Of a DNA stretch of 64,000 nt, positions 27,029-37,352 are shown piece after piece. Both the position numbers and the translations under genes were made by a program. Source of the stretch: Bog-473 sp963738135 (GTDB taxonomy: Bacteria; Actinomycetota; Acidimicrobiia; Acidimicrobiales; RAAP-2); contig CAVTVK010000007.1 in the NCBI GenBank assembly GCA_963738135.1, positions 62,001 through 126,000 on the forward strand, written 5' to 3'. The notes under the pieces were generated by a model, which had not been told where the DNA came from, did not search any database, and saw nothing but the letters and a program-made list of their open reading frames with translations. Within the stretch, counting starts at the first letter, position 1. Every line of letters starts with the position of its first letter.

Positions 27029-27841
27029 TCAACGTTCCCTCGCGTCGCCGTGTCGCTGCGTGCGGCCGAGTCCGGAGAACTTGCCGAGGATCCAGTACCC
27101 CCGTCGCTGCCGCACCGCGCTCCGGCGGAAGGGATCATCGGGCTCAAGGTGCTCGATCGCTCCGGCGACGACCTCGTCGAACATCAGTGAGGCTTCCTTC
27201 GATCTCTTGAGCGCCACCAGTTCGGTGGCGATGGCCCACTTCTGGTACAGCATCGTGCGTGGGTCGCCTCCGGTGCGCTCCAGTCCGGCGAGGGCCTCGG
27301 TGAAGAGACCCAGCGCCAGATCGTGATTGCCGAGATGTCGGTGCGTCTGAGCCAGGTCGATCTGGGCCCGGATCGTCTCGTCGGCGTCGGTGCCGAGCGA
27401 CCGCCGAGTCGATTCGAGCACCCGCACCCTGAGGGGGAATTCGTCGCCGTAGCGGCGGAGCTTGCGCAGCGTGATGGCGAGGTTCGTGGCGGTCTGTCGG
27501 GACAGCTCGCTGTCGATGCCGTCGTCACGGTCCGAGGAGGCGAGGACCCGCTCCCAGAGCCGTCTGGCCGCCTCGTGCTCCCCCAGGCGGTCGAGGACAA
27601 TGGCCAGATTGAATTCGGTCCAGCGCACCCGGCCCGCGTCAGTGTCGGGTGAGCGGTTCAGCAGGGACAGTGTGGTGGTGAGCGCCTGCTCCGCTTGGCG
27701 GAGCTGGCCGGCGTCACGCAAGGCACGGCCCAGCTGGAGCATGGCGTCGCAGGTCGTTGGATCCGACTCTCCGTACAGCTCCTGCCGGGCATGGAGGAGC
27801 AGTCGGGCCTCTTCGACGTGCCGGGCGGGGCGTTCGTCCAT
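27029..27841 (-). CDS. Tetratricopeptide-repeat protein
   Basis: 270 residues made almost wholly of TPR-like helical pairs, for example AMLQLGRALRDAGQLRQAEQ, FNLAIVLDRLGEHEAARRLW, NLAITLRKLRRYGDEFPL and AQTHRHLGNHDLALGLFTEA. There is no signal peptide, membrane helix or enzymatic domain. Related TPRs occur in actinobacterial signalling proteins with NB-ARC ATPases, but none is attached here. Likely a protein-protein interaction module. Partner unknown. Confidence 0.75.
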   Translation of the reverse strand: MDERPARHVEEARLLLHARQELYGESDPTTCDAMLQLGRALRDAGQLRQAEQALTTTLSLLNRSPDTDAGRVRWTEFNLAIVLDRLGEHEAARRLWERVLASSDRDDGIDSELSRQTATNLAITLRKLRRYGDEFPLRVRVLESTRRSLGTDADETIRAQIDLAQTHRHLGNHDLALGLFTEALAGLERTGGDPRTMLYQKWAIATELVALKRSKEASLMFDEVVAGAIEHLEPDDPFRRSAVRQRRGYWILGKFSGLGRTQRHGDARER

Positions 27842-27928
27842 CGGCCGCTGACGTTACCGGCCGGTGCGTCCAGGTCGGTGGGTGCACGGGGTCGGGACGC
27901 AGGGGGCGACCGCTCCGATGACCGCCGT

Positions 27929-28222
27929 TCAGGCGACGGCGCGGTGGATGTCGTCGAGTGACAGCTCACGGGTGGGCGAACCGCCGCACTCGATACACGT
28001 CGACGTATGAATCGACGATCGGATGAGGCGTGTCTGCGCCTCGTTCAGGATGACCGTGAAGGTCCGTCCGCGAGGATCGACGTCGAGCCCCCAATAGGCC
28101 CGCCATTCCGTGGAGATCCTGCGCTGTCCGACCGTGATCTCACGGAGGATGCGACAGAACCGCAATTGCTGCGTGTCGAAGATCCAGGTGCTGTGGCACG
28201 ACTCCAAGGTGATGATGTGCAT
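27929..28222 (-). CDS. Small conserved hypothetical protein with CXXC
   Basis: 97 residues from ATG 28222; an in-frame start at 28249 is possible. The sequence begins MHIITLESCHSTWIFD and contains RILREITVGQRRISTEWRAY, TFTVILNEAQTRLIRS and a late CIECGG. The lone CXXC could bind metal together with C9/H10. It looks like a compact cytosolic domain restricted to actinobacteria. Function unknown. Confidence 0.6.
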   Translation of the reverse strand: MHIITLESCHSTWIFDTQQLRFCRILREITVGQRRISTEWRAYWGLDVDPRGRTFTVILNEAQTRLIRSSIHTSTCIECGGSPTRELSLDDIHRAVA

Positions 28223-28330
28223 GGGGCCAGCCTGTCGGTCCATCCTCAAGGGGACCTCGGAGAGACCTGGCCGAGGGCTTGGAATCCGATTGCGGTGTCG
28301 TGACGCGTGCAGAGGATCCCGCCCGCCCGA

Positions 28331-28627
28331 TCAGGCGGTGACGACCGCCTCGAAGTGCTCCACCACCGGAAACGGGTCGTAGAAGTGGTGCAGCGCAGCG
28401 CGCCACTCCTCGTACGCCGCCGAGCCTCGGAACCCCTCGGTATGGTCCTCCAGGCGGTCCCACTCCACCAGGAGCAAGAACGTGCTGGGCCGCTCCACGC
28501 AGCGCTCGACCCGCAGGGAGACAAAGCCAGGGCTCCCGGCAATGTGGTCCTTCGCCGCGAGCATTGCCTCCACGAAAGCGCCCTCCCGCCCGGGAACGAC
28601 CTCCAGGAGCGCGTGCTCGGTGATCAC
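28331..28627 (-). CDS. Antibiotic-biosynthesis-monooxygenase (ABM) domain protein
   Basis: 98 residues, a single ABM/dimeric alpha-beta barrel domain: ITEHALLEVVPGREGAFVEA, SPGFVSLRVERCVERPSTFLL and WDRLEDHTEGFRGSAAYEEW. Family members include cofactor-free monooxygenases and heme-degrading proteins; this one has no clear heme-ligating residue. ATG 28627 overlaps the M20 gene stop by four bases (28624-28627), so it is co-translated as the distal gene of the carboxylase operon. Confidence 0.83.
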   Translation of the reverse strand: MITEHALLEVVPGREGAFVEAMLAAKDHIAGSPGFVSLRVERCVERPSTFLLLVEWDRLEDHTEGFRGSAAYEEWRAALHHFYDPFPVVEHFEAVVTA

Positions 28628-29802
28628 GCCCCGAGCAACCGGGAGCGCAGCGCCGGATTCGTGGCAGCGTCAATAGCCGTCCAGGCCAGTGCGATCGCGC
28701 CGTCCCGCACCGCGGCGTCCGCCGACGGGGTGACGCAGGCGGCGGTGAATTCGCGCTGATGGTTGACGGCGCCGTGGGTCTCAATGCCGATGAGCGGGTG
28801 GATGGTCGGTACCGCCAGCGAGACGTTGGCCATGTCCGTGGACAACGTGGGCGGCGGTGTGCCTGCGTCATCGGCATCGAAGTGCCGGCCGAGAGCCTCC
28901 GCGTTGGCCCGGTAGGCCTGCAGCAGGACGGGGTCGGGCTCCATGTGCGAATAGACCGGCGAAAGCTCCTCGTACCCCAGCGAGCACCCTGAGGCGAGCG
29001 CTCCCGCCTCGAAGCACGCGTCGACCCGAGGCCGCAGAGCGGCCAGTCCTTCGGCCGTCCGCGAGCGGACCATATAGCGGGCAGTCACCGAGGCGGGAAT
29101 GATGTTGGCGGCGGCCGAGCTCTCGGTCACAACGCCGTGGACCTGGTCCCCGGGAGGCAGTTGCTGCCGTAGGAGGCCGATGGCCACCTGCGCGATCGTC
29201 AGCGCGTCCTGCGCATTGACCCCTTCCCAGGGTGCAGCGGAGGCGTGCGCCTCGCGTCCATCGAAGTGGACGTCGTAGTGCGCCACGGCGAGACAGGTTG
29301 CCGTGAGCCGTTCCGTCGGCCAGGGGTGCACCATCATGGCGGCGTGGACGCCCCCGAAGGCGCCGCGTTGGAGCATGAGAACCTTGCCGCCGCCTCCCTC
29401 CTCGGCCGGCGTGCCGAGCACGCGGACAGTGAGCCCGAGTTCGTCTGCCACCGAGGCGAGGGCGAGCCCCGCCCCTACCGCCGTGGCCGCGATGATGTTG
29501 TGCCCGCAGGCGTGGCCGATGGCGGGCAAGGCGTCGTACTCGGCACACACGGCGACAACGAGTTCCCCGGATCCGGCGCGGGACTCGACTGCCGTCGGCA
29601 GGTCATACACGCCTTCGTTCACGGCAAGGCCGCCTGCACGGAGTGCCTCCGCCACGGTCCGGGCGGAGGTGGTCTCCCCGAAGCACAACTCGGGCGTGGA
29701 GTGCACCGAATGGCTCAGTGCGACGAGCTGGTCCAGATGCCGATCGACGGCGGCGGCGGCCGCGTCCTTGGCCGATGACGCAGTGACCGTGGTGGAGGTC
29801 AT
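28624..29802 (-). CDS. M20 family amidohydrolase/peptidase
   Basis: 392 residues. The N-acyl amino acid amidohydrolase type of M20 is shown by VALSHSVHSTPELCFGE, CAEYDALPAIGHACGHN (metal ligands), LGTPAEEGGGGK and HPLIGIETHGAVNHQ. A dimerisation insert lies near 170-290. Related enzymes cleave N-acyl amino acids or p-aminobenzoyl-glutamate. The gene abuts the carboxylase gene (ATG ends at 29802; carboxylase stop at 29803-29805) and overlaps the ABM gene, giving a three-gene operon. Substrate unknown. Confidence 0.88.
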   Translation of the reverse strand: MTSTTVTASSAKDAAAAAVDRHLDQLVALSHSVHSTPELCFGETTSARTVAEALRAGGLAVNEGVYDLPTAVESRAGSGELVVAVCAEYDALPAIGHACGHNIIAATAVGAGLALASVADELGLTVRVLGTPAEEGGGGKVLMLQRGAFGGVHAAMMVHPWPTERLTATCLAVAHYDVHFDGREAHASAAPWEGVNAQDALTIAQVAIGLLRQQLPPGDQVHGVVTESSAAANIIPASVTARYMVRSRTAEGLAALRPRVDACFEAGALASGCSLGYEELSPVYSHMEPDPVLLQAYRANAEALGRHFDADDAGTPPPTLSTDMANVSLAVPTIHPLIGIETHGAVNHQREFTAACVTPSADAAVRDGAIALAWTAIDAATNPALRSRLLGA

Positions 29803-31566
29803 CTACTCGATGACCGCCACGACGTCCCCGGCACCGACCGAGTCGCCGGCACTCACCTTGATCTCCTTGATGACGCCGTCCTTCTCCGCCGCGACCGCAT
29901 TCTCCATCTTCATCGCTTCGAGCAGACAGATCGACTGACCCACCTCGACGACGTCGCCCACCGCGACCAGGACCTTGACGATGGTGCCCTGCATGGGAAC
30001 GATCACCTGGCCCGAACCACTGCCGGCCACCGCCCCCGCGGCAGTCCGCTTGGGCCGGCCGGCGACCCGCGCCGGTGCGGCTGCGGTGCCCAGGTCCGGC
30101 ACCCACAGACGTACCGAGTAACGGCGACCGTCGACCTCTGCGGTCACGTCGCGCTGCACCGTCGGCACGTCGTCCTCGGTGGGTGCTGAAGCGGGAGCGC
30201 CGGCGGGCTCGATGGTCAGGGAGGACAGGTCGAGCGTATCCTCGACCCACTTGGTCGAGTGAGTGGCTGCTGCGAAGTCCGGGTGGCTGAGGATCGCCTG
30301 GTGCGCCGGCAGCGTCGTGGCCACGCCCGTGATGTGGGTCTCTCCGATGGCGCGCAACATCCGCCGCCGGGCCGCTTCACGGTCAGGGGCCCAGACGATC
30401 ATTTTGGCGATGAGGTTGTCGTAGTACTGGGAGACCGTGTCGCCGGATTCGTAGCCGGCATCGAGGCGGACGCCGGGGCCCGACGCTGCATGGAAGGACG
30501 TCAGGGTCCCGGGGGACGGAGAGAAGCGGCCGCCACTGGGGTCCTCCGCGTTGATACGGACCTCAATGGCGTGGCCATTGCGGCTGATGTCGTCCTGTGT
30601 GAAGTCGAGCGGCTCGCCCGATGCGATGCGGATCTGCCACGCCACCAGATCGAGACCGGTGACCAACTCGGTGACCGGGTGCTCGACCTGTAGGCGGGTG
30701 TTCATCTCGAGGAAGTAGAACTCGCCGTCCTGGTACAGGAATTCGACGGTCCCGGCGTTGTAGTAGCCGCAGGCCTCCGAGACCTTGACGGCGGCCGCGC
30801 CCATTGCCCGGCGCACCTCGTCGGGGAAGTCGGGCGCCGGGCTCTCTTCGACCAGCTTCTGGTGCCGACGCTGGGCCGAGCAGTCACGCTCGCCGAGCCA
30901 CAGCGTGTTGCCGTGCTGGTCGGCCAGTATCTGCATCTCCACATGGCGCGGCCATTCGAGGTAGCGCTCCAGGTAGATCTCCGGACGCCCGAAGTAGGCC
31001 TGGGCCTCGCGGGCCGCCGACTCCATCGCCTCCGCTGCCTCGGCCGCCGCAGCCACAACCTTCATGCCACGCCCGCCGCCGCCGTAGGCGGCCTTGATGG
31101 CGACGGGCCAGCCGTGCTCCTCGCCGAACGCCACGACCTCGTCGGCGGAGGTGAGGGGCTCGGAACGGCCGGGCACTCCGGCGACGCCGGCCTCCTCGGC
31201 GGCCAGGCGCGAGCTGATCTTGTCGCCCATGACCTCAATGGCCTCGGGTGGGGGGCCGATGAACGTCACGCCGCGCTCGGTGATGGCGCGGGCGAAGTCG
31301 GTGTTCTCCGAGAAGAAGCCGTAGCCGGGGTGGACGGCGTCTGCGCCACTCTCCTCAATGGCGTGGAGGATCGCCTCGGTGTTGAGGTAGCTCTCGGCAG
31401 CCGTCTCGCCGCCGAGGGCGTAGGCCTCGTCGGCCATCCGGACGTGCAGGGCGTCGCGATCGAGGTTCGAGTACACCGCCACCGTGGCAATGCCGAGCTC
31501 GCGGCACGTCCGGATCACCCGGACGGCAATCTCCCCGCGATTTGCAATAAGGACCTTCTGGATCAC
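29803..31566 (-). CDS. Acetyl/propionyl-CoA carboxylase alpha subunit (biotin carboxylase + BCCP)
   Basis: 587 residues, fused biotin carboxylase and carrier. It begins IQKVLIANRGEIAVRVIRTC, has ATP-grasp glycine loop AYGGGGRGMK and catalytic EMNTRLQVEHPVTE, then a Pro/Ala linker and a biotinyl domain with LLEAMKMEN (modified Lys553). It carboxylates biotin with bicarbonate and ATP. The carboxyltransferase beta subunit is not in the window. With the cobalamin mutase at 24.7 kb, propionyl-CoA is a likely substrate of the holoenzyme, though acetyl-CoA is possible. The biotin ligase gene is divergent 47 bases away. Confidence 0.95.
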   Translation of the reverse strand: MIQKVLIANRGEIAVRVIRTCRELGIATVAVYSNLDRDALHVRMADEAYALGGETAAESYLNTEAILHAIEESGADAVHPGYGFFSENTDFARAITERGVTFIGPPPEAIEVMGDKISSRLAAEEAGVAGVPGRSEPLTSADEVVAFGEEHGWPVAIKAAYGGGGRGMKVVAAAAEAAEAMESAAREAQAYFGRPEIYLERYLEWPRHVEMQILADQHGNTLWLGERDCSAQRRHQKLVEESPAPDFPDEVRRAMGAAAVKVSEACGYYNAGTVEFLYQDGEFYFLEMNTRLQVEHPVTELVTGLDLVAWQIRIASGEPLDFTQDDISRNGHAIEVRINAEDPSGGRFSPSPGTLTSFHAASGPGVRLDAGYESGDTVSQYYDNLIAKMIVWAPDREAARRRMLRAIGETHITGVATTLPAHQAILSHPDFAAATHSTKWVEDTLDLSSLTIEPAGAPASAPTEDDVPTVQRDVTAEVDGRRYSVRLWVPDLGTAAAPARVAGRPKRTAAGAVAGSGSGQVIVPMQGTIVKVLVAVGDVVEVGQSICLLEAMKMENAVAAEKDGVIKEIKVSAGDSVGAGDVVAVIE

Positions 31567-31613
31567 GCTGGCCTTTCCTCCCTGAGGCGGACCTTCACAA
31601 TTGCACGCGCCCT

Positions 31614-32402
31614 ATGGTGTCTGCCATGTGGGGCGGTGCCTGGGAGATCCACCGGCTCGACGAAGTCGGCTCCACGAACACGTATGTCCGGGACTTGGCC
31701 CGCCGGGGGGCACCCGCCGGACTGGTCGCCGTGGCCGACCACCAGACGGCGGGCCGGGGCCGACTCGACCGCCGCTGGGAGTCGCCGCCAGGAGCGAATC
31801 TGCTGGTCTCGGTGCTCCTCCGCCCAGGTATCGGTGCCGCCGACGTCCACCTGTGTGCTGGGGCAGTGGCACTGGCAGGGGCCGACGCCTCCCGGGAGGT
31901 CGCCGACGTCGAGCCCGTGCTCAAGTGGCCCAATGACTTGCTCCTGAACGGCGCCAAGCTCGCGGGCATATTGGCGGAGGCGGAGTTCAGCGGGGCCGCT
32001 CTCACCGCCGTCGTCGTCGGGATCGGGATCAACGTGGCCTGGCCCGGGCCGGCCGGGGCGGGCGGCACCTGCCTGGACGACACGGACGGCGCGGCGCAGC
32101 CCGTGGACCGCCGGGTGCTCCTCGATCGACTGCTCGTCGCCCTGGAACCCCGCTGTGCCCAACTGGAGGAGGCCGCGGGCCGTCGGGCACTGGCAGATGA
32201 GGTACGAGCCCGCTGCGCCACCCTGGGCCAGGAAGTTCGGGTGACCCTGGCCGAGGAAGTGCTGGTCGGGCGGGCGGATGCCATCGACGACGCCGGCCAG
32301 CTCGTGGTCGAGACGCCGTCGGGCGCCCGCTCCATCAGCGCCGGGGACGTGGTGCACCTGCGGCCCGACCAGGGCCCGGGAGGGGTTTGGGGCCTGGGCT
32401 AA
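31614..32402 (+). CDS. birA: Biotin-[acetyl-CoA-carboxylase] ligase (class I BirA)
   Basis: About 262 residues. IHRLDEVGSTNTYVRDLA begins the catalytic domain; DHQTAGRGRLDRRWESPPG is the biotinyl-AMP loop; KWPNDLLLNGAKLAGILAE binds biotin; VVVGIGINVAWP follows. There is no N-terminal helix-turn-helix, so it is a class I ligase without repressor function. It attaches biotin to the carrier Lys of the carboxylase encoded divergently next door. ATG 31614 or ATG 31626 could be the start; neither has an obvious ribosome site. The stop lies 13 bases before the rmlB start. Confidence 0.92.
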   Translation: MVSAMWGGAWEIHRLDEVGSTNTYVRDLARRGAPAGLVAVADHQTAGRGRLDRRWESPPGANLLVSVLLRPGIGAADVHLCAGAVALAGADASREVADVEPVLKWPNDLLLNGAKLAGILAEAEFSGAALTAVVVGIGINVAWPGPAGAGGTCLDDTDGAAQPVDRRVLLDRLLVALEPRCAQLEEAAGRRALADEVRARCATLGQEVRVTLAEEVLVGRADAIDDAGQLVVETPSGARSISAGDVVHLRPDQGPGGVWGLG

Positions 32403-32415
32403 TATTCGCCGCACT

Positions 32416-33443
32416 ATGCGCCTTCTCGTCACGGGAGGTGCCGGTTTCATCGGGTCGAACTTCGCCCGTTACTGGGTCAAAGAGCACCCCGAGGACCAGG
32501 TGGTCGTCTACGACGTCCTCACCTATGCCGGCAACCGACCCAGCCTGTCCGACATCGATGACAGGATCGTCTTCGTCCAAGGGGACATCTGTGATCCGGC
32601 TGCAGCCGAGAAGACACTGCGGGGCGAGGGGATCGACACGATCGTCCACTTCGCCGCCGAATCGCACAACTCGCTGGCGGTGCTGAACCCCGGGCTGTTC
32701 TTCCGGACGAACGTCCTCGGCACCCAGACCATGCTCGAGGCGGCCCGCCAGGCCGGGGTGGCGCGCTTCCACCATGTCTCGACCTGCGAGGTCTACGGGG
32801 ACCTGCCGCTCGACACCGAGGAGGCGTTCCACGAGGACTCGCCGTACCGGCCTCGCACGCCCTACAACGCGTCGAAGGCCGGGGCCGACCACGCGGTGCG
32901 GGCCTACGCGCGAGACCTTCGGGCTGCCCATCACCATCACCAACTGCGCGAACAACTACGGCCCGTACCAGTTCCCCGAGAAGCTGATCCCGCACTTCTG
33001 CGCCCTGGCGCTGGACGACCAGGCCCTCACGCTGTACGCCAGCACGGAGAATCGGCGTGAGTGGTTGCACGTGTACGACCACTGCACGGCCATCGATGCG
33101 GTGCTCGCCCGGGGACGTGTGGGGGAGACGTACCACGTGGGCAGTGGCGTCGAAGCGTCCATCATGGAGGTGGCGGACCGTATCCTCGCCGCCCTGGGCA
33201 AGCCGGATCCCTCAAGACGATCGTCCCGGACCGTCCCGGTCACGACCGGCGCTACGTCCTCGACAGCTCCAAGCTGCGCAACGAGCTGGGCTGGGCGCCG
33301 TCAGTGGAATGGGAGCAGGGACTGGCGGACACCGTGTCGTGGTACGCGGCGAACCGAGACTGGTGGGAGCCGTTGCGGGCCCGGGCACCCGTTGCCGAGG
33401 GGTCCTGGGGAACCGGAGACGGCTCGAGCAGTGCGGATTTTGA
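32416..33443 (+). CDS. rmlB: dTDP-glucose 4,6-dehydratase, broken by frameshifts
   Basis: The translation matches RmlB throughout but in two frames. Frame A gives LLVTGGAGFIGSNFARYW and the start of the active site (YNASKAGADHAVRAYA). After about 32910 frame B gives TFGLPITITNCANNYGPYQF and REWLHVYDH. After about 33210 frame A resumes with IVPDRPGHDRRYVLDSSKL and LGWAPSVEWEQGL. The second break is explained by one T missing in gattccctc. The enzyme makes dTDP-4-keto-6-deoxyglucose for rhamnose. ATG 32416 lies 11 bases after a TAATAT that could be a -10 element. The stop is uncertain; a TGA at 33441-33443 is the best candidate. Confidence 0.8.
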
Positions 33444-34349
33444 TCACCGGGGCGGACGGGCAGCTGGGCCGCGACCTCCTCGACTGCCTCGCAGGCCGCG
33501 TGCCCGTCGGTGGACGCCGTTGCGCGCTGCTCGGGCCAGAAGGACCCCGGTCAGGTCTCGACCACGAGGTGCTGGCGACGGACATCGACACCATGCGGGT
33601 CGATGACCGGGACGCTGTCCTGACGACGTTCACCGCCTTTCGCCCCGAACTCGTCCTGCATGGCGGGGCGTTCACCGCGGTCGACCGTTGCGAGACCGAG
33701 GTCGACGCCGCCTTCGCCGTGAACGCCGTGGGAACCCGAAACATCGCCGAGGCGGCCGCGCTGGTGGGCGCCCACGTCGTCTGCGTCTCGACTGACTACG
33801 TCTTCGACGGCACGTCCGACCGGCCCTACCGGGAGTGGGATGCCCCATCCCCGACCTCGGTCTACGGCGCCTCCAAGCTTGCGGGCGAGCGAGAGTGCCG
33901 GCCCGGTTCCACCATCGTGCGGACGAGCTGGTTGTGCGGGGCCCACGGCGCCAACATGGTCGTGACCGCATTGCGCCTGGCCGACGGCGAGGGTGAGCTG
34001 CAGTTCGTCGACGACCAGCACGGGTCGCCCACCTTCACGGCCGACTTGGCGCCGGCCATCGTGACCTTGGGACTCGACCGCCGGCCCGGGATCTTCCATG
34101 TCACCAACAGCGGCGCCACCACCTGGTGGGGTTTCGTGCGGGCCGTCCTGGCCGAAGCGGGTGCCGACCCCGAACGGGTACGGCCCATCAGCACCGCCGA
34201 GCTCGATCCGCCCCGCCCGGCGCCCCGCCCTGCGAACTCGGTGCTCGACAACATGGCCCTGCGCCTGAGCGGCCTGCCGGCGCTGCCCGACTGGCAGGAC
34301 GGACTGGCCCGGCTCGTGCCGGCACTCGCGAGCACGGTCGGCGGCATGA
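33431..34349 (+). CDS. rmlD: dTDP-4-dehydrorhamnose reductase
   Basis: About 305 residues from GTG 33431: RILITGADGQLGRDLLDCLA (NADPH fold), LVLHGGAFTAVDRCETEVD, VCVSTDYVFDGTSDRPYRE and PTSVYGASKLAGERE (YXXXK site), ending LSGLPALPDWQDGL. It reduces dTDP-4-dehydrorhamnose to dTDP-L-rhamnose, after RmlB. No in-frame stop separates it from the next gene. However, a TGA at 34347-34349 overlaps the next ATG in the classic ATGA manner one frame away, so an indel near the 3' end probably hides the true stop. rmlA and rmlC are not in the window. Confidence 0.88.
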
Positions 34350-35653
34350 GCCATTCGACCAACGACGGCGCGAACCGGCACACGGTGGCTGTCATCGGCG
34401 CCGGCTACGTGGGATTGCCCACTGCGGCGACGCTGGCGCACTTCGGCCACCAGGTCGTGCTGGCCGAGCACGACCTGTCCAGGCTGTCCGCGCTGCGCTC
34501 GGGCCGTATGCCGATTGTGGAGGCCGGGCTCGACGAGCTGGTGGCCGAAGGTGTGGCGGCCGGCAACCTCTCGTTCACGGACTCGGCGGTGGACGCGGTC
34601 TCCGGGGCTGAGTTCGTCTTCCTTGCGTGCCGACGCCGCAGAGTGCAGACGGCTCGGCGGACCTGTCCTACGTCGAGGCGGCCGCCAAGGAGATCGCGTC
34701 GCACCTACGGCCCGGTGCCATCGTCGTCAACAAGTCGACCGTGCCCGTGGGCTCGGCGAACATGGTGGAACGGGTGATCGGCCGCGCCGATATCGGCGTC
34801 GTGTCCAATCCCGAGTTCCTCCGCGAGGGCACGGCGGTGCTCGACAGCCTCAACCCGGACCGCATCGTCGTGGGGGCAGATGACGCACGGGCGGCAGCAA
34901 AGGTCGGAGACCTGTTCGCGTCGACCCGGGCGCCGCTCATCGTGACCGACGCCACGACGTCGGAGACGATCAAGTACGCGTCGAACGCGTTCCTGGCCAC
35001 CAAGCTGAGTTTCGTCAACGCCCTCGCCGGCCTGTGCGAGGAGGTGGGGGCCGACGCCCGCGACGTGCTGCTCGGCCTGGGCTACGACAAGCGCATCGGT
35101 TCGAGTTCCTGCGGCCCGGGCCGGGCTGGGGCGGTTCATGCCTGCCCAAGGACACCCGGGCCCTCCTGCACATCGCCGGTGAAGCGGGCTACGACTTCTC
35201 GCTGCTGGCCGGGGCCATCGCCTCGAACGACCAGCAGCTGTCGCGGGTGGTGGCCAAGGTCGAGACGGCCTGCGGCGGTTCGGCGGACGGCGCCACGGTC
35301 GCCGTCTGGGGCCTGACCTTCAAGGCGAACACCGACGACCGGCGCGATTCGCCGAGCTTGCAGATCGCCCATCGGCTGGCCGACCTGGGCGCGACCGTCC
35401 AGGCGTTCGACCCCACTGTCGACGCCGACGCTGACGTCCCCGACCTGGATGACCTCCAGCTGCGCGACGACCCCTATGCGGCGGCGGCCGGGGCCGCGGT
35501 CCTGGTGGTGCTGACCGAATGGGACGAGTTCCGCTGGCTGGACTTCTCCCGGGTTGGCTGCCATGAGCCAGCCCACATCGTCGATGCCCGCAACCTGCTC
35601 GACCCGGCCGCGCGTGCGCCGGATGGGGTTCCGGTACACGGGATCGGCCGCCG

Positions 35654-35657
<4 letters not shown>
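34346..35657 (+). CDS. UDP-glucose/GDP-mannose dehydrogenase family protein, two frameshifts
   Basis: Three frames join to a complete nucleotide-sugar 6-dehydrogenase. VAVIGAGYVGLPTAATLAHF opens it, then the frame changes near 34625 (one T missing in ctttgcgtgccg, restoring FLCVPTPQS). NKSTVPVGSANMV, NPEFLREGTAV and the TSETIKYASNAFLATKLSF helix follow. A second change near 35100 (T or C lost before FEFLRPGPGWGGSCLPKDT, which carries the catalytic Cys) leads into WGLTFKANTDDRRDSPSL. With two single-base insertions the length becomes 1,314 bases, exactly 438 codons. It probably makes UDP-glucuronate for the decarboxylase-like gene that follows. Start and stop are ATGA junctions. Confidence 0.85.
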
Positions 35658-36593
<936 letters not shown>

Positions 36594-36597
<4 letters not shown>

Positions 36598-37346
36598 CGG
36601 AACCAGAAGTGACAGAACGGGCGATGCGACGGCCGAAGGCGAGAGACCGAGCAGATTCCTACCGTATCTACAAGACGCTGACCGTGGTCGTGCCGGTCTA
36701 CAACGAGCGGACCACCGTGGCCGAGGTCATCCGTCGCATTCGCGCCGTTGAGCTCTCCATGGTCCTGCAGATCATCGTCGTCGACGATGGCTCCAGCGAC
36801 GGTTCCGACAAGGTACTCGGGGCCATCGAGGACTCGACCGTGCGGGTCCTGCGTCACAAGGTCAACCAGGGCAAGGGCGAGCGATCCGCACCGGGCTGGA
36901 GGCGCCGGTGACTTCGTGCTGATTCAGGACGCCGACCTCGAGTACGACCCGAACGACTGGCCCCGCTGCTCGATCCCATTTTGCGGGGCAAGGCCCGGGT
37001 GGTCTACGGGAGCCGCTTCACCGGTGAGCGCAAGAACATGAGCCGTTGCACTGGTGGGCAATCGCCTGCTTTCTCTCGTCACGAATGTGCTCTACAGCTC
37101 GACGTTGTCGGACATGGAGACCTGTTACAAGCTGTTCGATCCAGGTGCTCCAGGGCATCACCATCGTCTCGGATCGGTTCGATTTCGAGCCGGAGATCAC
37201 GGCCAAGGTGTTGCGCCGAGGTCACCGATTTACGAGGTCCCATCTCCTATGCCGGCCGGAGCCCGACGAGGGGAAGAAGATCACATGGCGTGACGGTTTC
37301 AGCGCAATGCTGCGCTCTGAAGTTCCGCTTCACCCGGGAGTACTGA
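36594..37346 (+). CDS. Family 2 glycosyltransferase, dolichyl-phosphate-mannose-synthase-like, frameshifted
   Basis: Pieces from three frames give a DPM1-type GT2: LTVVVPVYNERTTVAEVIRR, QIIVVDDGSSDGSDKVL, FVLIQDADLEYDPNDWP (DXD), ARVVYGSRFTGER, LSDMETCYKLF, DRFDFEPEITAKVLRRG and a terminal WRDGFSAML plus LKFRFTRE. Frames change at roughly 36890, 36970, 37050, 37140 and later. The full length of 753 bases is a multiple of three, so insertions and deletions balance. Such enzymes transfer a sugar from a nucleotide donor to polyprenyl phosphate. The ATG overlaps the preceding stop, and the stop TGA at 37344-37346 lies just before the next start. Confidence 0.78.
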
Positions 37347-37352
37347 GCTCGG

